Part shown: piece by piece, positions 38,765 through 50,588 of the stretch | Layout of the letters: the number at the start of each line of letters is the position of its first letter | Position numbering within the stretch: the first letter of the stretch is position 1 | Source: Klebsormidium nitens | Lineage: Eukaryota > Streptophyta > Klebsormidiophyceae > Klebsormidiales > Klebsormidiaceae | Reading direction: 5' to 3' | Length of the DNA: 64,000 nt | Assembly (NCBI GenBank): GCA_000708835.1 | Contig: DF236978.1 | Coordinates: 62,001-126,000 of the forward strand | Notes under the pieces: model-generated | What the model was told of the DNA's origin: nothing | Database searches by the model: none | Seen by the model: the letters and a program-made list of their open reading frames with translations, nothing else | Position numbers and translations under genes: made by a program

Positions 38765-41700
38765 ATGGCCCAGTCCTACCACGCACAATGCTGTGTGGGC
38801 ATTCAGATGGGAAGCAAACAAACCATAGCAAGAGTGCGTCACTCAGACTCCGTACGGATTGGTCTTCCGACTCCCCTGCCCAGAGCTTGCGCGCTCAGGG
38901 CATCTCTAAAGACCAAAGAAGCATGTGGGGCCGCTTTCAAGGTGCTTAGCTGGAGACCTCCTCACACTTTTCTAGAAGGCGTCGGGGCGCCATTACAGTG
39001 CCCAACCAGTCAAAGATCCGATCGTAGCGGCCACTTGAGTTGCAAAGCTGGCATCAAGGATAGTGAGATTTCGTCTGATGATGCAATCAAGGTGAGCTTC
39101 AGCTGCATCTAGATTCTTGGATCATAAGTACATGGCATTTGAGAGCACACTTCACCAGCAGCTTTGGATTTCAAGCTGCTTTGATTGGTCCTCTGACCTC
39201 TGTTTTTAGTGAGGGTTTTTTGCTTTTTCTGAAGCTGACGGTCCAATCTGGAATCCACTGTCAGTGTTTAGTTCTTTATAGTGGTTTAGTGATTAATTTC
39301 CGAGTCAGGGCCCACGGCATGAGATCTGTGTGCAGTCAATGACCAAGGTGACGTTCTGTGGTGGCGCCCTTTGTGACAAGGCGGTGGTGATCGCCCCCTT
39401 TTGTGCGACCTCGTTTTCATGGACTTTTAACGCACTTCTTTCTACCATAAACCTGGAGGGCTTGTTTGGTTTACACAATTTTTGTCCCAAGCACCACTAG
39501 ATAATCACGCTTTGTTCATGTCATGTTTTACCACCATCAACTTGCAATCGCGGGTTTTCCATGTAAAAAGTGGTCACGTCAAATAAACAGGTCAGCCCTA
39601 TCTGCAAAAGCACTGCTCCGGCTTGCTTGCCTATTCCTGCTCTCTCAGTTCCTTTGTCCCAGTGGCAGAATCCATCTTCCAAGAGCCTCTTTGAATAAGC
39701 GGACACACCGTCCGTTTGAAGTTCGAGTCTTCAATGTGAAAGCACTCAGCCTCATAAGTCACCACGGATTTTGTGCTCGCTCTTCTGAGAGCAAGCTATT
39801 GGCATGTTGGCCCCATTCAATATACATATGACTTCAATCTCCGCAGGTCGCTTCTCGATGGAGTCTTTTTGACGCACTGTAAGGCTCAAACTTCCATGGA
39901 CACGCAGGATTACCAGTGCCATTTTTGTGCTCTACAACTTTACCTTTTCCTCAACCTCTTCTTTCCCCACAGATCCAAGAGTTGCTGGCAATCAACGAGC
40001 AGCAGCGGAAGCGGATAGAAGAACTAGAGGCGGCGATAGAAAACCAGTCCCGTCCGGCCGCTGCCGAAATCGTAGAGAAGCCGGTTGCTTCAGAAACACA
40101 GCCCGAAGAAGAAACCCCACCACCCATGCCGAAGGTGAGGCCCTTGCCGAGTGTACACTGACGAAAGGCTTAATCTCTCGATTTTGAAAATACTGACTTC
40201 TCGTGCTGGACAACCTGACAGGAATGTATCATGACTGCAAACAACACGCATGAGGAGTCTCACCTTGAACGCTGAAACAATGGAGCGAGGTCGCTCATCT
40301 AGTTATTCCGTTTGCACGCAGGCTCCCCCACTTGTGTCATTATTGGGCGCACTGGGGACGATGCGCAAAAAACAATCTCTGAAGGTCCGGAAGAGGCTCA
40401 AAGACTTGGACTTGGTGAGCAATTGTCGTGATGTCATGGTGCAAACCGTTATTGCAGGAATGTTTGGTTTGTGCATCCTTTAGTGGTTCCGCAACTTCAA
40501 TCACGGTGGGAACTGCATCTCTGAACGACGGTGCTGCTTACCACGGAGGGTGCTCTCTGGTGATTCCACTAAAGTCACCCCTGGAATGCAAACGCACTGT
40601 CTTGTAGTCGCTGTCCTGTGATTCTCGTCATTCCATCAGGCAGGAAACCACTATGTCAAACTGTGTTAGCGAGTCACTAGACCGTCTCTTGCAATCTACA
40701 GGTGCCTGCCAAGGCTGAGTCCAAGGCTGAGTCCAAGGCTGAGCCCAAGGCTGATCTCAAGGCCGAGCCCAAGGCCGAGCCCAAGGCCGAGCCCAAGGCC
40801 GAGTTCAATGCTCATCCCAAGGCCGAGTCCAATGCTGATCCCAAGCCTGAGCCTAACGCTGAGTCCAAGGCTGAGCCCAAGGCTGAGCCCAACGCTGAGC
40901 CCAAGGCTGAGCCAAAGGCCGAGTCCAAGGCTGAGCCCAAGGCCGAGCCCAAGGCCGAGTCCAAGGCTGAGCCCAAGGCTGAAACCAAGGCTGAGCCCAA
41001 GGCTGATCCCAAGGCTGAGCCCAAGGCCGAGCTCAAGGCTGAGCCCAAGGCTGAGTCCAATGCCGAGCTCAAGGCGGAGTCCAAGGCTGAGTCCAATGCC
41101 GAGCTCAAGGCGGAGTCCAATGCCGAGCCCAATGCCGAGCCCAAGGCCGAGCCCAGGGCCGAGCCCAACGCTGAGCCCAGCGCTGAGTCCAAGGCTGAGC
41201 CCAATGCTGATCCCAAGGCTGAATCCAAGGTTGAGCCCAAGGCTGAGCCCAATGTTGAGCCCGAGGCCCCCTCCAAAGAACGTCCCAAGGCAAAGACCGT
41301 TGAGTGGCCGTCCCCCACTGATCCGGTGCCGTTCTGGGAGCGACCCGTGACGCCGTTGGCAGTGGATGCCGCGAGACCGGGGGACGGGGACGTGTCCCAA
41401 GACTCACACCCGATGCACATCGTGCATGTGACTGCGGAGATGGCTCCCCTGGCAAAGGTAATACTCACAACTGACACTCTTATATTAATTCAGGGTGAGA
41501 CGGTTATCTCTCGTCATTGCGAAGCATCCACCGGGGTAGTTTGTTGGGGGACGCTTAACAAAACGGGTTGGCTCTCAACCTCGAAATCTCGACGAATCGT
41601 CTCCCTGAAATGTTTCTTCCGCACACCGGGTTTGCATCTTAGGAAGATTCAAAAAGGAAGCCTCTCCTCGAATCGAGTTTGCGGGGCTCTTTCCAGCCCC

Positions 41701-44700
41701 TCTGTTCCCAATATTCTGAATCCTTGATCCATCAATCTGGTCAGGTGGGCGGACTTGGCGACGTCGTGACCGGTCTTGCTCGCGCGTGCCTTGCCCGCGG
41801 GCACCGCGTCGAAGTGCTCCTCCCCTTCTACGAGTGCATCGACATATCTCAGGTGAGCTTCTCTTTCGTCCGACGTCGATTCACCGGATGCCTAGCCGGT
41901 CTGACGTGAGACAATTGCTTAGCTGAGGCTTCTGGTCGTGCTCCTGTGGCCCAATCCTGTCGCCAAGGCACCTTTGATCGATTTTTACACGGAACTGCGA
42001 ACAACCTCCTGGTTCAAAGCAGTTGAAAGGGAAGCTTAGAAGCTAACATATGCGTTTGCTGCAAGGTTTTCAAGCCTCACCACCTTAGTCGTCTAATTTC
42101 TAGGCTTTTCACGTTGTCTCAAACCGGCAGCTTGCTTGGAAAAGGGCTGTCAAGCGGGTTCAAAGAATCAGGTCTCTAGAAAGTCTTCAAAGTAGAAACG
42201 ACTGAGATTCTTTCATCCGTTCTCTGCCACAGGTGAACGACCTACAACCCGGCGAAGAGTACAACTCGTTCCACCGGGGGGGCTGGGTCAACCTGCAAGT
42301 GTTCCGGGGGGGGGTGTCGGGCGTCCCCGTGCTGTTCTTCAAGCCTGCGAACCACTTCTTCCGGGGGAACAGGATCTACGGGGGGAGCTACGACGAGCTG
42401 GAAGCGTACCTGTTCTTCAGCCGCGCGGTGCTCGAGTATTTCCAGGTGCGGTGTTTTTCGCTTGCATGATTCATTCCAATTAGTCCCGTCTTGCAAACTC
42501 GCCACCAGTTGTACCTCAAGTGTTTCGTGACCTTTAGCCGCCACAGTGCGCTCATCGTTCCTATCCGTAAGCTGGCTCTTCATGAGCACGTCAAGCCACA
42601 AGCTTCGAAGGAATGAGGTAATAAGAACGGAGACGGCTTTCCAACCCCAGACCGTTCGACGAGCATGTGTGCTGTTCCAAAGTGTAAATTTGCGTCAATC
42701 GTTCCGATGCTATGATTGTTAAGCGGCATGAATGACAATGTCGAGCCCGGGGGCCACGATGGGTACGCATGGAGAGCGTATCAAGACTGAGTTCACCTTA
42801 TCGCATTCGCTTCTTCATTCGGTTGTTGGTCGTGCGCCTCATCATTCATACGTTGAAGCAAAAGCTCAGAGTGGCCCGTCCCCAATTTTTCGACTTTCGT
42901 TTGTTATTTCGAAAGATGCGGCACATTTAAGGAACGAGTTTAAACTCTCTGCTCGCGAACTGGTCATCGAGATCTACCGGTTCTTCTTTCTTTTCCGCTT
43001 CTCTTGACTCTTGACCTTCTTTTCCTTCCCGACTTTTCTACGAAGATCTCCTGACGCATTTACACCCCTGCAGTTCCTCTTCTCGCACCTTCTTCCGTCG
43101 ATTTTTCTCTTAATGTGCGCTTCTGCAGTCATACATTAGTTTTATCGTGGTCACGTTGCGAAACAAGAGAACATACCGGACCCTGCCTCGGGCCTTCGCT
43201 CATACCTATCGTCTCTATGCTAATAGAGGATGCGATTACCGTACCTGTACTTGAAATTTCGGCAGAAAATAATCATGATCTGGCCTGCCGAGAATCTTAG
43301 AAATTATGAGAAGGCGATAATGGTCCGAAATGGTTATTGTAGCAGGTTACTAGGAGCCTGCCGAAAAGATAAGAAGTTTCATAATGAACTATTTAGCGTC
43401 GAAGGTGCCGAAATACAGGTACGGTTTATCTTCCGCAGGTGCTGAGTCAGCAGCCTGACGTCATCCACATCCACGAGTGGCACACGTCGGGCGTGGCTCT
43501 GCTGTACTGGGACATGTACAACGCGCTCGGGCTCACGCGGCCGCGCATCGCGCTGACCATTCACAACATGGAGCACGTGAGCGCTGCCGTCACTTCCGAC
43601 TTGCGACTAACACTCCGCCAACTCTTTTCATTCCTGCATTTGAGCAATATGTTCTGCGAAAATTCTGATGTGGTTACTGAAGTCAGCGAGCCTGAAGAAG
43701 ATAGTCGTCGGTCGCCTCGGAAGCCTACAGGAAAGAGTCATATAAGCGTCTGGTCTTCATAATGTTGGTTCGGTTGACATTGGAATTCCGCCAAGGTTTT
43801 CAACTCCTGTCTTAGAACACTGTTTTTTACCTTTTAAGGTCGTAAAGGAGAGTGCGGGAGCCTAAGAAGACAATTGTTGTTCACCTCAGAACTCTGCAGT
43901 AAAGGTTACCGTCTGGTTCCTGAAGTGTTGCTTCGATCATGCAGCACGGTGAGTGCCGCCGGGAGCAGCTCGACATGTGCGGGCTGGATGGGGGCTCCTA
44001 TCTGGTACCGGATAAGGTAAGCCGTTTCTCTTATCGTGCATGTTCAGGGCCTTGATCTTTCGGTGTCAGCTTTTATCCTCTCATGACATGTATCTGCCGT
44101 CCCAGGCTGAGAATCCCGCATACTTCTACTATCAAAAAACGCAAGCTGCAGAAAGTCGAGGATCAGCAGGGCATTCTACTATCATGCTTTGTGAGGTAGT
44201 CTGCATTATTCCACGAGGCTTTACAACCTGCTTTCTAACGAACAGACTCTGCGATTTTCCCAACGCTCCGACTCCAATCAACGTCCCTCTCTCGCTGCAT
44301 CATGTCTATCACTGCCTGCGTAGTCTTGGTAAAGTATAGCAAGCTGCAGAAACAGAGGATCGAATGGCAGCGAGGCTCTGCAGTATTCATGTTGACCTGA
44401 TGATCTGCGTTAGCCGACCAATATAACATGATAACATCTTCAAAAAAGAATCAAACGCTCCAAAAAATCAAGCAACGTCTCTCCTTCTCTCAGGCGATCG
44501 ACGACCGCACGATCGGGCACAACCCCGAGCGGGGCAGCCTCCTCAAGGGGGGCATCGTGTACAGCAACGTCGTGACTACGGTGTCCCCCACGTACGCGGA
44601 AGAAACGCTGTGCAGCGGGTGGCTCTCGTCCGCGCTGATGCGCAACCGGGAAAAGTACCACGGCGTGCTCAACGGAATCGACACCGTGCTGTGGGACCCG

Positions 44701-47700
44701 GAGCGAGACCCGCATTTACCGGCGACGTTCAGTGGTGAGTAGTTTTCTTTTGTTCGTGGTATTGATTTGCATGAGGTTGTCTCCTAGTGTCAGCTGATCT
44801 GTCGCTGTGGGTGCTAACTTTTGTATTGCGTCTCTGTTGGTTTCAGGGGATTGGCTACTTCAGTTTGTTCTTCCAACAACCTGTCGCATGCAGATTTTGC
44901 AATAGAGGCCTTGTTTGCGCGGCGCTCGGTTATTGCGATTGAGCCTCGATGGTGCCTAAGAGTGCTTGCCCCTGGTCATTGCACGAAAGTCGCCAACACC
45001 CGGGCAGGACTAGCGGCTTCGAGTCACTTCCACGGGACGTGTGGTTACGTAACCAAGCTGCGTCTGTGCCAGTGACGACCGCATTGCATGACGCCTCTTC
45101 CGGTACGAAAAACGTCGCATTTCGGGAACCCGCAATTGCTTCGCGAAGCCATAAAGTCAGGCACAGCGTTTGACCATACAAACCCAAAAAATTGACTGAC
45201 CCACTTTCTTAACCCCTGTCAGCGGACGATCTAGAAGGCAAGCGCATCGTGAAGCACTACGTCCAGCGGGGACTGGGTTTGGCACCGGACCTCCAAACCG
45301 ACCCGTCGAGCCTGACAGGGTTTGGTGACGTGGCCACACGACAGCCGCTCGTTGTGTGCGTGACGCGGCTAGTCGCACAAAAAGGGGTGCACCTCATCAG
45401 GTGAGATGCTTGCGGTTACAACAACCCAATAATTCGACTCGATTGAGTATTTTCTCTGGACTGCAAGCCTGAAGAAGTCGCACAGCCTGTCTGCAACGCG
45501 GAGCCTCTTCTCGTAGTGGTTCTGTGACTTTCTTCCCTCCTGAATTGGTGGTTGAGATCCGCTTGGCTTCGACTCCCGAGGCCGCTGCCTACGTCGAAAA
45601 TGGGAAACTTTGAGTTGCCTTGACATCACTCGTCGCGTGTAACGAACAGCACATCACACAAGAGACAAGACTGACAGGGAAAGCATGCAGCCCATTGAAA
45701 GGCCCGTTGCTTGCTCCCTGCCGGTCACGAACCTTGTCAACCCTCGTCAATCCGCACTTGATCCGAAGCCCACTTTCGACTTCTATCAGAGTCGCATGCC
45801 TCCAAGGATCCGCGCTTCCTTCGTCCCGTGGCAGCATCTCGTGGCAGCAACTCGTGCCGATACAACTCTCGTCCTCCTCGAATCATTCCAAATACTCGAT
45901 CAAGCTCAGGCAGCAGACGAGCACTCCCCCGAACCGCCCCAGAACCTGCCAGCAACGGAAAGCGCACGGTTTTCTCTTCCCTTTCTCGCTGCCCCAAAAA
46001 ACGCACGGTCTTCACCCCCTTTCTCGCTGCCACAAAAGTCCACGCTTTTCACCCCCCTTCTCGCTGCCCCGTTTCTCGCCCCCCTTCCTCGCTGCCCCGA
46101 AAAGCACACGGTTTTCAACCCCCTTTCTCGCCGCCCCAAAAGCGGACGTTCTTCACCCCCCCTTCTCACTGCCCGAAAACCGCACTGTCTTCACCCCCCC
46201 TCCTCGCTACCCCGAAGGCGCACGGTTTTCGCCCCCCTTTCTCGCTGCCCCAAACGCGCACGTTTTTCACCCCGCTTCTCTTTCCCCCCCCCAGGCACGC
46301 CATCTTCCGCACGGCTGAGCAGGGCGGCCAGTTCGTGCTGCTGGGTAGCGCGCCTGACCCGCGCATCCAAGCCGAGTTCCAACAATTAGCGGACCAGTTC
46401 CGGGACAACACCGCCGTGCGGCTCCTGCTTACGTACAGGTAAAGCGCGGAAAACTTGTAGATATTTGACGTCTGCAATTTGGGTCAAGTTTGAGGCATGG
46501 ACGTTCTTGTTTTGGTTTCTGCGGCTTCAGAGATCTGTTGCTTTTGTGGGAAGTCAGGTTATATTGAGTGTCCAGCTCACGACGCCTTCGCGTCAAAGTT
46601 CTTGAGGTTGTCGAAATGCTGTTGCCTGTCTTGAGGACAAAGGAATTTGGGTGTTTGCAATTCTGAACGAGAGCTGATCGTCGGAGTGGCAATGCTTGAT
46701 CACTCACAATGAGAGCAGAGCACGTTTTGCAAAGCTTCTGCTGTGGATGTTTGCTCGTGTTTCAGCGCTAGGGTCTCGGAAAATAGGCAGCTACTTCAAG
46801 GCATTCGCAACATTAACGAAAGCGGTTGCGGAGGAGAACCGGAAGAGCAGCTTCGGGGAGGGGCAACGGTCACGGTAAACGGCTCACGCTTCCAGAGCAA
46901 GCCGGCTTGCTGACGCTAGTTATTGGAACCCGAGCTTTGAACCTTGCGCTTCGCAGGTCCACATTGTTCCAAATAAACCGAGGGGCATGGGTTCGTCTCT
47001 GCACACGCCCACCTCTTTTTTCCGTCTCAGCTGGAGCAAACCCGTCCAAAGAACGGAAAGTATAAGCAGATGGGAAATGCGCAACCTCGATCCACAACTG
47101 GTCCCTCAACAGATGGACACGACCCTGAATCAAACGTGTTCTCCTCAAGACTTCTCAGATTGTTACAAATGATACCGATCGGTACCAATCAGCAACGAGC
47201 AGTACTGCTCAGACTGTCATTAGTACCACCAACCAGTACGATCAGCGCCAATCCGCACCAATCAGCAATCCCGATCATTCTTGCAGTGAGTCCCTGGCGC
47301 ATCTGCTCTTTGCCGCCGCGGACGTGTTGCTGGTGCCGTCCATGTTCGAGCCGTGCGGGCTGACCCAGATGATCGCCATGCGCTACGGGACGATCCCGGG
47401 TGAGGCCGCGCGAGCACTCATCACCGGATCTACTTTTTCTTTCGTCTTTTTTTGTTTCGACCCAGCACTTGAGGTCCCGCGTGCTAAGGCTGAAGCTCTT
47501 TGCCAAGGACGAGACCAGGCGTTGCTGACATTGACAGTTTCGGTGCCTAAGGCTTGGCGCATGCCGCCAGGACTGCCTTTCTCGCCCGCTGCAAGCCAAC
47601 AGTTTTGCGGGACAATTGTGAGAATGTTTTTGTGAGCCCCTGTTTGTTGGTGAGAGCAACCTATGAGGAATCAGGAGTGGCTGCAGTGAGCGACTGCTCA

Positions 47701-48774
47701 CGTGGCAGTGCCACGAACTGCGTCGAAATTGATGCATTGGCTCAGGCCAGATTGACATTGAGACGACTTCTGCTTTGCGCTGCTCTCCCGATCCTCCTTT
47801 ACAATGCTGGGCGTCGCACAAGCTCGTGTCAATTGGATCAAGAGACATAGTAGCACCGGAACAGGGCGGGCTGTTGCTCTGAAACTTGTCAAAATTGTCT
47901 TGGCTGGCAGTCAAATTGGAGCAGCAGCAGCTGGACTCATGTTGAAGCGCTCGGTGGTCTTTGAATGTTCGTCTCTCTCAGGCAATGGTTCTCAACTGGA
48001 TGTCTAAGTGTCTTCATCATGAGCCAGAACGTTCGTTTGAGCACGTTTGACGTCATGATGACGTCTGAGCCGTGTTTGGCAACCCGCGTGCAGTGGTTCG
48101 ACGGACGGGAGGCCTTGCGGATACGGTCTTCGACGTCGACAACCAGGCGGACCAAGAAAGAGCCAACGGGTGAGCAGCCCTTACGGGGCCTGGCAGCCGT
48201 TCATTCGAAGACGCATGTGACCTTTTTTTTCTGGTCTCCATTGTCTCTAGCAAAGCTTTTGCTACTGCGACTTTTAGAAGCGAAGCTCTGCTTATATTCA
48301 TGCTCAGCGAGGTCGAGAAAGTCTCTTCACATGCATCCTTGCTGGAGAATCTCTTTCAAACAACTGTTTTCTCAAGGTGGAGCACCACTAAAGGGGAATT
48401 CACAGACACATGTGGCGTAGCCGTCGTAATTGTCTTGAGAGCGGCTATGGTTACCCTGTTTTTGAGCTATCCCTCTTTCGATCTCCTAAAAGCAAAGGAC
48501 CATTCTTCGACGTCCGATCTGGCGACGTCGCCACGTTGATGCTGACGACCGCACGACCACCTTCATTATCAAACTTAAAAAACTCGCATACAGGTACGTC
48601 TTTGACGGCATCGGCGAAGGGGATTTGGACTCCGCGTTGGATCGGGCGTTGCGGCACTACAAAGAGAACGCCGAGGAGTGGGATCGGCTTGCGTCCAAGG
48701 TCATGAAGATCGACAACAGCTGGAACAAGTCAGCGGGCCAGTATGTTGAACTATACTCCGGGATCCGAGCATGA
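38765..48774 (+). CDS. Soluble starch synthase, class IV/V-like, with coiled coil and AEPK-repeat linker
   Basis: Plastid enzyme that adds glucose from ADP-glucose to alpha-glucans. Fourteen exons: 38765-39091, 39973-40134, 40322-40414, 40702-41457, 41745-41852, 42233-42445, 43439-43576, 43945-44016, 44494-44734, 45223-45400, 46295-46438, 47287-47399, 48094-48169, 48594-48774. All join in phase to 933 residues. An N-terminal basic/Ser leader (to about 109) is followed by a short coiled coil ([20 protein letters not shown]), a roughly 46-unit tetrapeptide repeat (about 197-383), and the GT5 catalytic domain from [12 protein letters not shown] (about 432) with substrate motif KVGGL. Further GT5 and GT1 motifs are [45 protein letters not shown] and the second loop RTGGL. 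The phrases VHLIRHAIFRT and GGQFVLLGS resemble SSIV. Unlike land-plant SSV, which is reported to lack GT1, both lobes are intact. The first exon was chosen by phase and leader character. Confidence 0.93.
40711..41265 (+). repeat. 12-bp coding minisatellite (AExK repeat) in starch synthase
   Basis: About 46 copies of a 12-bp unit, mostly GCTGAGCCCAAG or GCCGAGCCCAAG, encode A-E-P-K, A-E-S-K and similar tetrapeptides between the coiled coil and the catalytic domain. The frame is kept throughout, with substitutions of Pro by Ser, Thr, Leu or Phe, Lys by Asn, and Glu by Asp. The antisense strand has a long spurious Gly/Leu-rich open frame caused by the periodicity. Confidence 0.97.
45961..46294 (+). 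repeat. Pyrimidine-rich minisatellite forming the 3' end of a starch synthase intron
   Basis: About nine imperfect copies of a roughly 36-bp unit (core CACGGTTTTCACCCCC then TTTCTCGCTGCCCC) run directly into the AG acceptor at 46293-46294. The repeat therefore supplies the polypyrimidine tract of this splice site. Unit length varies by a few bases. Confidence 0.92.
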
Positions 48775-50588
48775 TGCAATCTGTATTAAGCACGTCCAGT
48801 CCGACTTCGATTGCACGCCTTTCCGACGAGGTTTTCGGATGTACACCTGGATTGAATGGTCCGACCAGTGCTGTTATTTATGTTCTTGCTTTAGGCGATG
48901 GGTCCGCTTCCAATCTGCACTGCCAGGTGGAAAGATGACAATGACGCGGGTCATCTGCCGCAATCTCTCCAGTCCGACCGGGCGCCATGCCTGCTCATAT
49001 TCACAGAGCTCTAGGACCGCGGTCAATATCCGATTCTCATAATCCGATGCATGTAGGTTTTGCTGACGGTGGCATGGACCATGCATGACTCGCGAGCACA
49101 TATGACATGTTCAGTACATAGATTTCGACGTACTGGTTTTATACTTGCTCATGCATACATGCAAGTATCAATTAGTACGTCAATCTCTGCAGACTTATGC
49201 CTATAGTGAATTCAAAGTAAATTATAGCTCAGTACTAACAAACCAACATTTGAAAATTCAAGGCGTGGCGCATGCATGCGCAGACAGACGTCATTATATC
49301 ACCCTAGTATATGCGGACTCATGGCCATGGACGTACGGCAGATTCAAGTGCAGCGACTTATTTTAAGCTGTGGGCCATGCATGTGCAGATCCGACACCTT
49401 ACTTGCATGCAAGATTCTCAAGAATGGTACCTATACGCGTATGCGTCACTCATGCACAGTTAGTCACTGACCGTGACCCATAGCCTATCATTGGAAATTT
49501 GTCCTCAATCATGATCGAGCAAGCAGTCTCCCGCGACAGCATATAACCCATAACCACGTACGTACATGCACTTGAAAGCTTTGCCGGTTGAAGAGACCTG
49601 ATTTCAGATACGGACTCCGCCCTTATACAAGAAGCAAAAGTGGCCGGCGATTGCCCTAACTAGATGCAACGTAATGCAGGTTGCAGCTCAGTCCTGACAG
49701 TGTTGATTCTGAATGAAGGACGACATGAGAGAGGCACAGCAGTAACTGAACGAGAACAATCATGTCGTCAGCGCCACCGTCCCGACTGATTTGCTGACGT
49801 TCCTACAATCGCTAAGCACTACTATACTCTATCTATCAGATTCCCTCTTCAAACGTCCCTAACCAGTTCCTACTTCCAAGTTTGATCGGTTGCAGTTATC
49901 GAAACCGTTATTGTTGCATAACGCACTTGAGGTATTGTATTGCCTATTATCAACTGAATCTCTGAACACATGTGGCGACACCAAAATGGACGCAGTAAAC
50001 AACCTCTTAGTACCTCTTTGTACATGGCCTCACGTAACGAACTCAATCCCAGCAGTCGACCCGTCCCCACCTCTTTACACTTGTCGTATATGTTTTCTGC
50101 TTTGTCGACCTTATTGTCAACCTCGGAGCGCCCTCCGCGATCGCGTAACCTCTCTAGTTCTTCAAAGAGTGCACAAATTGCGGTACAGCAATCCAATCAG
50201 CGGTAGTGTCAATCCGTACTCGCTCCCTAGAAAGATATGTATCGGCGCCTGTCCTAGACATGTCCCCGTCCTAAGACTCGAACTACGTTGCTGTCCAAAC
50301 ACGGCCACTCTCAAAACATTCTCGGCACTCCCGCAAGAAGAGGGCGCGCGGGGGCTCTCGTCCGTGACCATGCTGAGTCAGCATCGCTCTGTAGCTCGGA
50401 ATCCTCTTCGTCCAGCTCGGAGCTCTCGTTGATCGACACGTGTCGTCGTCCCTTCTCGGGAATCACTGGACAAGGGCTTGCAATGCCAGCGGGGCATTTT
50501 CCGGCTGCCTGCAAATGCGAATCAAGTCCATATGAGCCCAACGACTCCAAACGGTAAGCGCCGTTCTAGGGAAAGAATCACTTTCGCA
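48775..50588. other. Intergenic gap between convergent starch synthase and TRAF-type genes
   Basis: AT-rich part 49.0-49.6 kb has many GCATG and CATGCATG motifs, including two related copies of a roughly 20-bp stretch centred on CATGCATG near 49270 and 49380. On the - strand, 50508-50369 and about 50160-50000 look coding-like (see findings) but are not attached to a secure gene model. Confidence 0.5.

Noticed and set aside
39716-39745. T-arm-like stem-loop TTGAAG-TTCGAGT-CTTCAA
   Set aside because: The T-arm is perfect, but no matching acceptor stem, D-arm or A-box is present upstream at tRNA distances.
40696-41477. Long - strand open frames with Gly/Leu or Ser/Ala periodicity
   Set aside because: They are antisense shadows of the 12-bp coding repeat in the starch synthase; the + strand frame is confirmed by the catalytic domain that follows in frame.
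45737-46477. Overlapping open frames on both strands in the starch synthase intron
   Set aside because: They come from a pyrimidine-rich minisatellite that avoids stop codons; flanking exons splice across it in phase.
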